Source of the DNA: Mercurialis annua
Taxonomy: Eukaryota > Streptophyta > Magnoliopsida > Malpighiales > Euphorbiaceae
DNA: 64,000 nt
Assembly (NCBI RefSeq): GCF_937616625.2
Contig: NC_065572.1
Location: 37,227,653-37,291,652 of the forward strand
Direction: 5' to 3'
Every line of letters begins with the position of its first letter. Position 1 is the first letter of the stretch. Of the stretch, positions 26,501-39,700 are shown in pieces. The position numbers were made by a program, and so were the translations under genes. The notes beneath the pieces were generated by a model. It saw only the letters and a list, made by a program, of their open reading frames with translations, searched no databases and was not told where the DNA came from.

Positions 26501-29500
26501 ATGTTTCTCATATTTAACAATTTAAGCCAAACGTTTACAAAATTTACGAAACAAAACCAAGAGTTTCAACTTTTTAGCAATTTAAGCCAAACGTTTACAA
26601 ACGTTACGAAACAAATCCAAATGTTTCATATTTTTAGCGATTTAAGCCAAACGTTTACAAACGGTACGAAAGAAATCCAAACGTTTCCCCTTTTTAGCGA
26701 TTTAAGCCAAACGTTTACAAACGCTACGAAACAAATCCAAACGTTTCACCTTTTTAGCGATTTAAGCCAAACGTTTACAAACGTTAAGAAACAAATCCAA
26801 ATGTTTCCCCATTTTAGCGATTTAACCAAACGTTTAAAACGTTTCAAAACAAATCCAAACATTTCACCTTTTTCGCTATTTATGCCAAACGTTTACAAAC
26901 ATTACGAACAAATCCAAACGTTTCACCTTTTTAGCGATTTAAGCCAAACGTTTACAAACGTTACGAAACAAATCCAAACGTTTCACCTTTTTAGCAATTT
27001 AAGCCAAAGGTATACAAACCTTACGAAACAAATCAAAACATGTCACCTTTTAGCGATTTAAGCCAAACGTTTACAAATGTTGGGAAACAAATCCAAACGT
27101 TTCTCATATTTAATAATTTAAGCCAAACGTTTACAAACGTTACGAAACAAAACCAAGTGTTTCACCTTTTCAACAATTTAAGCCAAATGTTAACAAATGT
27201 TACGAAACAAATCCAAACGTTTCACCTTTTTATCGATTTAAGCCAAACGTTTCACCTTTTTAGCGATTTAAGTCATACGTTTATAAACGTTAAAACCAAA
27301 CTTTCAAAACGTTACGAAACGAATCCAAACGTTTACAAAAGTTACAAAACAACACCAAATATTTCCCCATTTTAGCAATTTAAACCAAACGTTACAAACG
27401 TTACGAAACAAAACCAAACGATGCTAAACGTTACGAAACAAATCCAAACGTTTCCCATTTTTAGTGATTTAAGCCAAACGTTTACAAACGTTACGAAACA
27501 AATCTGAACGTTTCACCATTTTATTGATTGAAGCCTAACATTTACAAACGTTATGAAAAAAATCCAAACGTTTCGAAACAAATTTAAAACGTTAAAAACG
27601 TTACAAACAAATCCAACCGTTTAACGTTTTTAGCAATTTAAGCCGAACGTTAACAAAGGTTACAAAACAAATCCAAATGTTTCACCTTTTCAATAATTTA
27701 AGCCAAACGTTTACAAACGTTACAAAACTAATCAAAACGTTTAAAATGTTAAGAAACCCTTATTAGCATTTTAAGCCAAATGTTTACAAACCTTACGAAA
27801 CAAATCCAAACGTTTCACCTCTTTAGCGATATAAAACAAATGTTTACAAACGTTACGAAACAAATTCAAACGTTTCAGCTTTTTAGTGATTTAAGCCAAA
27901 TGTTTACAAACGTAACAAAACAAAACCAAACATTTTACCTTTTTAATGATTTAAGCCAAATATTTACAAACGTTACGAAACAAATCCAAAAGTTTCACCT
28001 TTTTAGCGATTTAAGCCAAACATTTACAAATGTTACGAAACAAATCTAAACGTTTCCCCTTTTTATCTATTTAAGCCAAAAGTTTATAAACTTTACGAAA
28101 CAAATCCAAGCGTTTCACCTTTTTTGCGATTTAAGCCAAACGTTTCAAAACGTTACGAAACAAATCCAAACGTTCCTGCTTTTTAGCGAATTAAGCCAAA
28201 CGTTTACAAACATTATGAAACAAATCCAAACGTTTCACCTTTTTAGCGATTTAAGCCAAACATTTACAAACGTTACGAAACAAAACAGGACGTTTCACCT
28301 TTTTTACGATTTAAGTTAAACGTTTACAAACAGTACGAAACAAAACAGGACGTTTCACCTTTTTTACGATTTAAGTTAAACGTTTACAAACAGTACGAAA
28401 CAAAACAGGACGTTTCACCTTATTAGCAATTTAAGCCAAACATTTACAAACATTACGAAACAAATCCAAACGTTTCACCTTTTAGCGATTTAAGCCAAAC
28501 GTTTACAATCGTTATGAAACAAATCCAAACGTTTCCCATATTTAATAATTTAAGCCAAACGTTTACAAACGTTATGAAATAAAACAAAGTGTTTACAAAC
28601 ATTACGAAACAAAACAGGACGTTTCACCTTTTTTAGCGATATAAGCCAAACGTTTACAAACATTACGAAATAAAACATGACGTTTATCCTTTTTTAGAAT
28701 TTAAGCCAAACGTTTACAAACATTACGATATGAAACCAAACGTTTAAAACGTTACGAAACAAATCCAAACATTTCACCTTTTTAGCGATTTAAGATAAAC
28801 GTTTACAAACGCTACGAAACAAATCCAAACGTTTCACCTTTTTAGCAATTTAAGCCAAACGTTTACTAACGTTTCCAAACGTTACGAAACAAATCCAAGC
28901 GTTTCACCTTTTTTAGCAATATAAGACAAACGTTTACAAAAGTTGCGATACAAATCCAATTATTTCACATTTTTAGCGATTTAAGCCAAACCTTTACAAA
29001 ATGTTACGAAACAAAACCAAACGTTTCGCCTTTTAAGCAATTTAAGCCAAACGTTTACGAACGTTACAAAACAAATCTAAACGTTTTCCCATTTTAGCGA
29101 TTTAAGCCAAACGTTTAAAAAGTTACAAAACAAATCCAAACGTTTTACCTTTTTAGCAATTTATGCCAAACGTTTACAAACGGTACGAAAGAAATCCAAA
29201 CGTTTCACCTTTTTAGCGATTTAAGCCAAACGTTTACAAACGTTACGAAACAAATCCAAACGTTTCACCTTTTAGCTCCAAACGTCAAAAAACGTTACGA
29301 AAAAAACCAAACGTTTAAAATGTTACGAAACAAATCCAAACGTGTTACCTATTTAGCTATTTAATCCAAACTTTTAGAAACGATACAAAACAAATCCAAA
29401 CGTTTCATCTTTTTAGCGATTTAAGCCAAACGTTTACAAACGTTACGAAATAAATCCAAACGTTTCACCTTTTTAACGATTTAGGACAAACGTTTGCAAA

Positions 29501-29759
29501 CGTTACGAAACAAATCCAAACGTTTAACCTTTTTAGCGATTTAAGCCGAACATTTACACACGTTATGAAACAAATTCAAACGTTTCACCTTTTTAGCCAT
29601 TTAAGGCGAACGTTTCCAAACGTTACGAAACAAATCCAAACACTTCCCCTATTTAGCGTTGAAAGCCAAACATTTACAAACGTTACGACACAAATCCAAA
29701 GGTTTCATATTTTTAGCGATTGAAACCAAATCTTTACAAACGTTACGAAACAAATTCAA
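26501..29759 (+). repeat. HOR unit 7 (3259 bp)
   Basis: Matches units 4 and 5 in order and in the CTTTTAGCTCCAAACGTC deletion near 29269, but is exactly one monomer longer because of a perfect 60-bp duplication at 28291-28410. Confidence 0.88.
28291..28410 (+). repeat. Perfect single-monomer duplication
   Basis: Copies 28291-28350 and 28351-28410 are identical over all 60 bp, starting at CGTTTCACCTTTTTTACGAT. Units 4, 5 and 8 have this monomer once. It is the smallest and probably one of the youngest length changes visible in the array. Confidence 0.95.
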
Positions 29760-32700
29760 ATGTTTCTCATATTTAACAATTTAAGCCAAACGTTTACAAA
29801 ATTTACGAAACAAAACCAAGAGTTTCAACTTTTTAGCAATTTAAGCCAAACGTTTACAAACGTTACGAAACAAATCCAAATGTTTCATATTTTTAGCGAT
29901 TTAAGCCAAACGTTTACAAACGGTACGAAAGAAATCCAAACGTTTCACCTTTTTAGCGATTTAAGCCAAACGTTTACAAACGCTACGAAACAAATCCAAA
30001 CGTTTCACCTTTTTAGCGATTTAAGCCAAACGTTTACAAACGTTAAGAAACAAATCCAAATGTTTCCCCATTTTAGCGATTTAACCAAACGTTTAAAACG
30101 TTTCAAAACAAATCCAAACATTTCACCTTTTTAGCTATTTATGCCAAACGTTTACAAACATTACGAACAAATCCAAACGTTTCACCTTTTTAGCGATTTA
30201 AGCCAAACGTTTACAAACGTTACGAAACAAATCCAAACGTTTCACCTTTTTAGCAATTTAAGCCAAAGGTATACAAACCTTACGAAACAAATCAAAACAT
30301 GTCACCTTTTAGCGATTTAAGCCAAACGTTTACAAATGTTGGGAAACAAATCCAAACGTTTCTCATATTTAATAATTTAAGCCAAACGTTTACAAACGTT
30401 ACGAAACAAAACCAAGTGTTTCACCTTTTCAGCAATTTAAGCCAAACGTTAACAAATGTTACGAAACAAATCCAAACGTTTCACCTTTTTATCGATTTAA
30501 GCCAAACGTTTCACCTTTTTAGCGATTTAAGTCATACGTTTATAAACGTTAAAACCAAACTTTCAAAACGTTACGAAACGAATCCAAACGTTTACAAAAG
30601 TTACAAAACAACACCAAATGTTTCCCCATTTTAGCAATTTAAACCAAACGTTACAAACGTTACGAAACAAAACCAAACGATGCTAAACGTTACGAAACAA
30701 ATCCAAACGTTTCCCATTTTTAGTGATTTAAGCCAAACGTTTACAAACGTTACGAAACAAATCTGAACGTTTCACCATTTTATTGATTGAAGCCTAACAT
30801 TTACAAACGTTATGAAAAAAATCCAAACGTTTCGAAACAAATTTAAAACGTTAAAAACGTTACAAACAAATCCAACCGTTTAACGTTTTTAGCAATTTAA
30901 GCCGAACGTTAACAAAGGTTACAAAACAAATCCAAATGTTTCACCTTTTCAATAATTTAAGCCAAACGTTTACAAACGTTACAAAACTAATCAAAACGTT
31001 TAAAATGTTAAGAAACCCTTATTAGCATTTTAAGCCAAATGTTTACAAACCTTACGAAACAAATCCAAACGTTTCACCTCTTTAGCGATATAAAACAAAT
31101 GTTTACAAACGTTACGAAACAAATTCAAACGTTTCAGCTTTTTAGTGATTTAAGCCAAATGTTTACAAACGTAACAAAACAAAACCAAACATTTTACCTT
31201 TTTAATGATTTAAGCCAAATATTTACAAACGTTACGAAACAAATCCAAAAGTTTCACCTTTTTAGCGATTTAAGCCAAACATTTACAAATGTTACGAAAC
31301 AAATCTAAACGTTTCCCCTTTTTATCTATTTAAGCCAAAAGTTTATAAACTTTACGAAACAAATCCAAGCGTTTCACCTTTTTTGCGATTTAAGCCAAAC
31401 GTTTCAAAACGTTACGAAACAAATCCAAACGTTCCTGCTTTTTAGCGAATTAAGCCAAACGTTTACAAACTTTATGAAACAAATCCAAACGTTTCACCTT
31501 TTTAGCGATTTAAGCCAAACATTTACAAACGTTACGAAACAAAACAGGACGTTTCACCTTTTTTACGATTTAAGTTAAACGTTTACAAACAGTACGAAAC
31601 AAAACAGGACGTTTCACCTTATTAGCAATTTAAGCCAAACATTTACAAACATTACGAAACAAATCCAAACGTTTCACCTTTTAGCGATTTAAGCCAAACG
31701 TTTACAATCGTTATGAAACAAATCCAAACGTTTCCCATATTTAACAATTTAAGCCAAACGTTTACAAACGCTATGAAATAAAACAAAGTGTTTACAAACA
31801 TTACGAAACAAAACAGGACGTTTCACCTTTTTTAGCGATATAAGCCAAACGTTTACAAACATTACGAAATAAAACATGACGTTTATCCTTTTTTAGAATT
31901 TAAGCCAAACGTTTACAAACATTACGATATGAAACCAAACGTTTAAAACGTTACGAAACAAATCCAAACATTTCACCTTTTTAGCGATTTAAACTAAACG
32001 TTTACAAACGCTATGAAACAAATCCAAACGTTTCACCTTTTTAGCAATTTAAGCCAAACGTTTACTAACGTTTCCAAACGTTACGAAACAAATCCAAGCG
32101 TTTCACCTTTTTTAGCAATATAAGACAAACGTTTACAAAAGTTGCGATACAAATCCAATTATTTCACATTTTTAGCGATTTAAGCCAAACCTTTACAAAA
32201 TGTTACGAAACAAATCCAAACGTTTCGCCTTTTAAGCAATTTAAGCCAAACGTTTACGAACGTTACAAAACAAATCTAAACGTTTTCCCATTTTAGCGAT
32301 TTAAGCCAAACGTTTAAAAAGTTACAAAACAAATCCAAACGTTTTACCTCTTTAGCAATTTATGCCAAACGTTTACAAACGTTACGAAACAAATCCAAAC
32401 ATTTCACATTTTTAGCGATTGAAGCCAAACAAATCCAAACGTTAAGAAACAAATCTAAATGTTTCACATTTTTAGCAATATAAGCCAAAGATTTACAAAA
32501 TTTACCAAACAAAAACCAAGAGTTTAAATTTTTTTGCAATTTAAGCCAAAGGTTTACAAACGTTACGAAACAAATCCAAACGTTTCACCTTTTTAGCAAT
32601 TTAAACCAAACGTTTAAAAACATTATCAAACAAATCCAAGAGTTTCTCCTTTTTAGCAATTTAAGCCAAACATTTACAAACGTTAGGAAACAAATCCAAA

Positions 32701-33415
32701 CGTTTTACCTTTATAGCGAATTAAGCCAAACGTTTACAAACGTTATGAAACAAATCCAAACGTTTCACCTTTTTAGCGATTTAAGCTAAACGTTTCACCT
32801 TATAGCGATTTAAGCCAAATGTCAAAAAACGTTACGAAAAAAACCAAACGTTTAAAATGTTACGAAACAAATCCAAACGTTTCACCTTTTTAGCAATTTA
32901 AGCCAAACTTTTAGAAATAATACAAAACAAATCCAAACGTTTCACCTTTTTAGTGATTTAAGCCAAACGTTTACAATCGGTACGAAAAAATCTAAACGTT
33001 TCCCCTTTTTATCGATTTAAGCCAAATGTTTACAAACGCTACGAAATCAGTCTAAATGTTTCACCTTTTTAGCAATATTAGCCAAACGTTTACAAACGTT
33101 ACGAAATAAATCCAAACGTTTCACCTTTTTAGCGATTTAAGACAAACATTTGCAAACGTTACGAAAGAAATCCAAACGTTTAACCTTTTTAGCGATTTAA
33201 GCCGAACGTTTACACACGTTACGAAACAAATTCAAATGTTTCACATTTTTAGCGATTTAAGCCGAACGTTTCCAAACGGTACGAAACAAATCCAAACGAT
33301 TCCCCTTTTTAGCGATGAAAGCCAAACGTTTACAAACGTTACGAAACAAATCCAAACATCTCACATTTTTAGCGATTGAAACCAAACCTTTACAAACGTT
33401 ACGAAACAAATTCAA
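29760..33415 (+). repeat. HOR unit 8 (3656 bp, mosaic)
   Basis: The first 2.6 kb follow units 4, 5 and 7. From about 32.38 kb it switches to a different ending: GCGATTGAAGCC followed by AAATCCAAACGTTAAGAAAC, then AAGCCAAAGATTTACAAAAT near 32479. That ending resembles units 1-2 in layout and matches 38.0-39.1 kb closely. Unit 8 is the junction between the highly homogeneous core and the more diverged units to its right. Confidence 0.83.
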
Positions 33416-36400
33416 ATGTTTCTCATATTTAACAATTTAAGCCAAACGTTTACAAAATTTACGAAACAAAACCAAGAGTTTCACCTTTTTAGCAATTTAA
33501 GCCAAACATTTACAAACGTTACGAAACAAATCCAAACGTTACACATTTTTAGCAATTTTAAGCCAAACGTTTAGAAACGGTACGAAAGAAATCCAAACGT
33601 TTCCCCTTATTAGCGATTTAAGCCAAACGTTTACAAACGCTACGAAACAAATCCAAACGTTTCACCTTTTTAGCGATTTGAGCCAAACGTTTACAAACGT
33701 TAAGAAACAAATCCAAATGTTTCCCCATTTTAGCGATTTAAGCCAAACATTTAAAACGTTACAAAACAAATCCAAACATTTCACCTTTTTAGCGATTTAT
33801 GCCAAACGTTTACAAACGTTACGAACAAATCCAAACGTTTCCCCTTTTAAGCGATTTAAGCCAAACGTTTACAAACGTTACGAAATAAATCCAAACGTTT
33901 CACCTTTTCAGCAATTTAAGCCAAATGTATACAAATTTTACGAAACAAATCAAAATGTTTCACCTATTAGCGATTTAAGCCAAACGTTTACAAACGTTGA
34001 AAAACAAATCCAAACGTTTCTCATATTTAATAATTTAAGCCAAACGTTTACAAACGTTACGAAACAAAACCAAGTGTTTCACCTTTTCAGGAATTTAAGC
34101 CAAACGTTAACAAACGTTACGAACAAATCCAAACGTTTCACCTTTTTATCGATTTAAGCCAAACGTTTCACCTTTTTAGCGATTTAAGCCAAACGTTTAT
34201 AAACGTTAAAACGAAACTTTCAAAACGTTACGAAACGAATCCAAACGTTTAAAAAAGCTACAAAACAATACCAAACGTTTCCCCATTTTAGGGATTTAGG
34301 CCAAACGTTTATAAACGTTACGAAACAAAACCAAACGATGGTAAACATTATGAAACAAATCCATTTGTTTAACATTTTTAGTGATCTAAGCCAAACGTTA
34401 CGAAAAAATCCAAACGTTTCGCCATTTTAGTGATTGAAGCGAAACATTTACAAACGCTATGAAAAAAATCCAAACGTTTCGAAACAAATCAAAAGGTTTA
34501 AAACGCTACGAAACAAATCCATCCCTTTCACCTCTTTAGCAATTTAAGCCGAACGTTTACAAAGGTTACAAAACAAATCCAAATATTTCACATTTTCAGT
34601 AATTTAAGCCAAACGTTTACAAACGTTACGAAACTAATTAAAACGTTTAAGATGTTAAGAAACCCTTTTTAGCATTTTAAGCCAAATGTATACAAACATT
34701 ACGAAACAAATCCAAACGTTTCTTCTCTTTAGTGATCTAAAACAAACGTTTACAAACGTTACGAAACAAGTCCAAACGTTTGACCTTTATTAGTGATTTA
34801 AGCCAAACGTTTACAAATGTAACAAAACAAAACCAAAGGTTTCACCTTTTTAGCGATTTAAGACAAACATTTACAAACATTACGAAACAAATCCAAAAGT
34901 TTCACCTTTATAGCGATTTAAGCCAAACGTTTACAAATGTTACGAAACAAATCCAAACTTTTCCCCTTTTTATATATTTAAGCCAAAAGTTTACAAACGT
35001 TACGAAACAAATCCAAGCGTTTTACCTTTTTAGCTATTTAAGCCAAACATTTCAAAACGTTACGAAACAAATCCAAATGTTTCTGCTTTTTAGCGAATTA
35101 AGCCCAACGTTTGCAAACTTTATGAAACAAATTCAAACGTTTCACCTTTTTTAGCGATTTAAGCCAAACGTTTACAAATGTTACGAAACAAAACATGACA
35201 TTTCACCTTTTTTACGATTTAAGTCAAACATTTACAAACATTACGAAACAAAATAGGACGTTTCACCTTTTTAGCGATTTAAGCCAAACATTTACAAACC
35301 TTACGAAACAAATCCAAACGTTTCACCTTTTAGCGATTTAAGCCAAACGTTTACAAACGTTATGAAACAAATCCAAACGTTTCCAATATTTAACAATTTA
35401 AGCCAAACGTTTACAAACGTTATGAAACAAAACCAAGTGTTTACAAACATTACGAAACAAAACAGGATGTTTCACCTTTTTTAGCGATTTAAGCCAAACG
35501 TTTACAAACATTACGAAACAAAACATGACGTTTATCATTTTTTAGAATTTAAGCCAAACGTTTACAAACATTACAATATGAAACCAAACGTTTAAAACGT
35601 TAGGAAACAAATCCAAACGTTTCACCTTTTTAGGGATTTATGCCAAACTCTTACAAACGCTACGAAACAAATCCAAACGTTTCACCTTTTTAGCAATTTA
35701 AGCCAAACATTTCCAAACGTTACGAAACAAATCCAAGCTATTCACCTTTTTTAGCAATTTACGCCAAACGTTTACAAAAGATACGATACAAATACAATCG
35801 TTTCACCTTTTTAGCGATCTAAGCCAAACCTTTATAAAATGTTGCAAAACAAATCCAAACGTTTCCCCTTTTAAGAAATTTAAGCCAAACATTTACAAAC
35901 TTTACAAAAAAAATCCAAACGTTCCCCCATTTTAGCGATTTAAGCGAAACGTTTAAAAAATTACGAAACGAATCCAAACGTTTTACCTTTTTAGCAATTT
36001 ATGCCAAACGTTTACAAACGTTACGAAACAAATCCAAACATTTTACATTTTTAGCGATTGAAGCAAAACAAATCCAAACGTTACGAAACAAATCCAAACG
36101 TTTCACATTTTTAGCAATTTAAACCAAACATTTACAAACATTACGAAACAAAAACCAAGCCTTTTACATTTTTAGCAATTTAAGCCAATCGTTTACAAAC
36201 GTTACGAAACAAATCCAAGCGTTTCACCTTTTTAGCAATTTAAACCAAACGTTTACAAACTTTATCAAACTAATCCAAGAGTTTCACCTTTTTAGCAATT
36301 TAAGCCAAACGTTTACAAACGTTAGGAAACAAATCCAAACGTTTCACATTTATAGCGATTTAAGCCAAACGTTTACAAACGTCACGAAACAAATCCAAAC

Positions 36401-36541
36401 GTTTCACTTTTTTAGCGATTTAAGCCAAACATTTACAAACGTTACGAAAGAAATCCAAACATTTCACCTTTTAGCGATTTAAGCCAAACGTCGAAAAGCG
36501 TTACGAAAAAAAACCAAACGTTTAAAATGTTACGAAACAAA
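33416..36541 (+). repeat. HOR unit 9, left part, ending at an LTR insertion site
   Basis: Starts at the HOR anchor and runs 3126 bp to the retrotransposon fragment. It is a diverged subtype (for example GATGGTAAACATTATG near 34336 and CCAAATGTATACAAACATTA near 34682). Its last kilobase is nearly identical to the sequence left of 42930, ending in the same TTTAAAATGTTACGAAACAAA before the LTR, so the two stretches are copies of one ancestral insertion flank. Confidence 0.85.
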
Positions 36542-36780
36542 TGTTAGTAGTATATGCCCTAGTGCCATTTGATCGTGTATATTTGTAGAATTAATCCCAA
36601 TGGCAAAGATATATATGTTCTATTTGAACTAAGTTTCTCATCAACTAAGTGTTCATGTATTACGTATTGTCCTTATCACATTGTGATAGAATCTATTCTT
36701 AAGGTGTTAAGAATATGAGTGACAAATTCTATTATACAAGTGATCTAAATAACCGTTCACGATCGATGGGATCCTGCGAA
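36542..36780 (+). mobile_element. Truncated copy of the LTR found at 42930 (first 239 bp)
   Basis: Starts TGTTAGTAGTATATGCC directly after ACAAA (36537-36541) and ends GGGATCCTGCGAA, matching the first 239 bp of the complete LTR at 42930 with five substitutions and no gaps. Right of the break the sequence is HOR satellite again, not LTR. Since the left flank and target site are identical to those of the complete copy, this is not a second insertion. It is a duplicated piece of the same insertion, cut during array rearrangement. Confidence 0.93.
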
Positions 36781-39700
36781 ATGTTTAAGCCAAATGTTTA
36801 CAAACGTAACAAAACAAAACCAAACATTTTACCTTTTTAATGATTTAAGCCAAATATTTACAAACGTTACGAAACAAATCCAAAAGTTTCACCTTTTTAG
36901 CGATTTAAGCCAAACATTTACAAATGTTACGAAACAAATCTAAACGTTTCCCCTTTTTATCTATTTAAGCCAAAAGTTTATAAACTTTACGAAACAAATC
37001 CAAGCGTTTCACCTTTTTTGCGATTTAAGCCAAACGTTTCAAAACGTTACGAAACAAATCCAAATGTTCCTGCTTTTTAGCGAATTAAGCCAAACGTTTA
37101 CAAACTTTATGAAACAAATCCAAACGTTTCACCTTTTTAGCGATTTAAGCCAAACATTTACAAACGTTACGAAACAAAACATGACGTTTCACCTTTTTTA
37201 CGATTTAAGTTAAACGTTTACAAACATTACGAAACAAAACAGGACGTTTCACCTTATTAGCGATTTAAGCCAAATATTTACAAACATTACGAAACAAATC
37301 CAAACGTTTCACCTCTTAGCGATTTAAGCCAAACGTTTACAATCGTTATGAAACAAATCCAAACGTTTCCCATATTTAACAATTTAAGCCAAACGTTTAC
37401 AAACGTTATGAAATAAAACAAAGTGTTACAAACATTACGAAACAAAACAGGACGTTTCACCTTTTTTAGCGATATAAGCCAAACATTTACAAACATTACG
37501 AAATAAAACATGGCGTTTATCCTTTTTTAGAATTTAAGCCAAACGTTTACAAACATTACGATATGAAACCAAACGTTTAAAACGTTACGAAACAAATCCA
37601 AACATTTCACCTTTTTAGCGATTTAAGCTAAACGTTTACAAACGCTACGAAACAAATCCAAACGTTTCACCTTTTTAGCAATTTAAGCCAAACGTTTACT
37701 AACCTTTCCAAACGTTACGAAACAAATCCAAGCGTTTCACCCTTTTTAGCAATATAAGACAAACGTTTACAAAAGTTGCGATACAAATCCAATTATTTCA
37801 CATTTTTAGCGATTTAAGCCAAACCTTTACAAAATGTTACGAAACAAATCCAAACGTTTCGCCTTTTAAGCAATTTAAGCCAAACGTTTACGAACGTTAC
37901 AAAACAAATCTAAACGTTTTCCCATTTTAGCGATTTAAGCCAAACGTTTAAAAAGTTACAAAACAAATCCAAACGTTTTACCTTTTTAGCAATTTATGCC
38001 AAACGTTTACAAACGTTACGAAACAAATCCAAACATTTCACATTTTTAGCGATTGAAGCCAAACAAATCCAAACGTTAAGAAACAAATCTAAATGTTTCA
38101 CATTTTTAGCAATATAAGCCAAAGATTTACAAAATTTACAAAACAAAAACCAAGAGTTTAATTTTTTTTGCAATTTAAGCCAAACGTTTACAAACGTTAC
38201 GAAACAAATCCAAACGTTTCACCTTTTTAGCAATTTAAACCAAACGTTTAAAAACATTATCAAACAAATCCAAGAGTTTCACCTTTTTAGCAATTTAAGC
38301 CAAACGTTTACAAACGTTAGGAAACAAATCCAAACGTTTTACCTTTATAGCGAATTAAGCCAAACGTTTACAAACGTTACGAAACAAATCCAAACGTTTC
38401 ACCTTTTTAGCGATTTAAGCCAAACGTTTACAAACGTTACGAAAGAAATCCAAACGTTTCACCTTATAGCGATTTAAGCCAAATGTCAAAAAACGTTACG
38501 AAAAAAACCAAACGTTTAAAATGTTACGAAACAAATCCAAACGTTTCACCTTTTTAGCGATTTAAGCCAAACTTTTTGAAATAATACAAAACAAATCCAA
38601 ACGTTTCACCTTTTTAGCGATTTAAGCCAAACGTTTACAATCGGTACGAAAAAATGTAAACGTTTCCCCTTTTTAGCGATTTAAGCCAAATGTTTACAAA
38701 CGCTACGAAATCAATCTAAACGTTTCACCTTTTTAGCAATAGTAGCCAAACGTTTACAAACGTTACGAAATAAATCCAAACGTTTCACCTTTTTAGCGAT
38801 TTAAGACAAACATTTGCAAACGTTACGAAAGAAATCCAAACGTTTAACCTTTTTAGCGATTTAAGCCGAACGTTTACACACGTTACGAAACAAATTCAAA
38901 CGTTTCACATTTTTAGCGATTTAAGCCGAACGTTTCCAAACGGTACGAAACAAATCCAAACGATTCCCCTTTTTAGCGATGAAAGCCAAACGTGTACAAA
39001 CGTTACGAAACAAATCCAAACATCTCACATTTTTAGCGATTGAAACCAAACCTTTACAAACGTTACGAAACAAATTCAAATGTTTCTCATATTTAACAAT
39101 TTAAGCCAAACGTTTACAAAATTTACGAAACAAAACCAAGAGTTTCACCTTTTTAGCAATTTAAGCCAAACGTTTACAAACGTTACGAAACAAATCCAAA
39201 CGTTACACATTTTTAGCAATTTTAAGCCAAACGTTTACAAACGGTACGAAAGAAATCCAAACATTTCCCCTTTTTAGCGATTTAAGCCAAACGTTTACAA
39301 ACGCTACGAAACAAATCCAAACGTTACACCTTTTTAGCGATTTGAGCCAAACGTTTACAAACGTTAAGAAACAAATCCAAATGTTTCCCCATTTTAGCGA
39401 TTTAAGCCAAACGTTTAAAACGTTACAAAACAAATCCAAACATTTCACCTTTTTAGCGATTTATGCCAAACGTTTACAAACGTTACGAACAAATCCAAAC
39501 GTTTCCCCTTTTAAGCGATTTAAGCCAAACGTTTACAAACGTTACGAAATAAATCCAAACGTTTCACCATTTCAGCAATTTAGCGATTTAAGAAACTTTA
39601 CGAAACAAATCAAAATGTTTCACCTATTTGCGATTTAAGCCAAACGTTTACAAACGTTGGGAAACAAATCCAAACGTTTCTCATATTTAATAATTTAAGC

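Larger units (their letters stand above)
1..36541 (+). repeat. 60-bp tandem satellite array, left block
   Basis: The whole stretch is built from a head-to-tail monomer of about 60 bp, always in the same orientation. By eye the consensus has AAACGTTT at monomer positions 1-8 and 31-38, AGCGATTTAAGCC at 18-30, AAACGTTACG at 41-50 and AAACAAATCC at 51-60. Monomers differ mainly at CpG sites (AAACGTTT to AAACATTT or AAATGTTT, AGCGAT to AGCAAT or AGTGAT, TACGAA to TATGAA or TACAAA) and by short indels. Some monomers are shortened to about 30 bp. Variant monomers recur in fixed order over 3-4 kb, giving a higher-order repeat. I do not recognise the family by name. No gene, RNA or promoter is visible inside it. 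Confidence 0.97.

Noticed and set aside
36542..36780. An independent second insertion of the same retrotransposon
   Set aside because: Left flank, target bases and monomer phase are identical to those at 42930, which is far better explained by duplication of one insertion.
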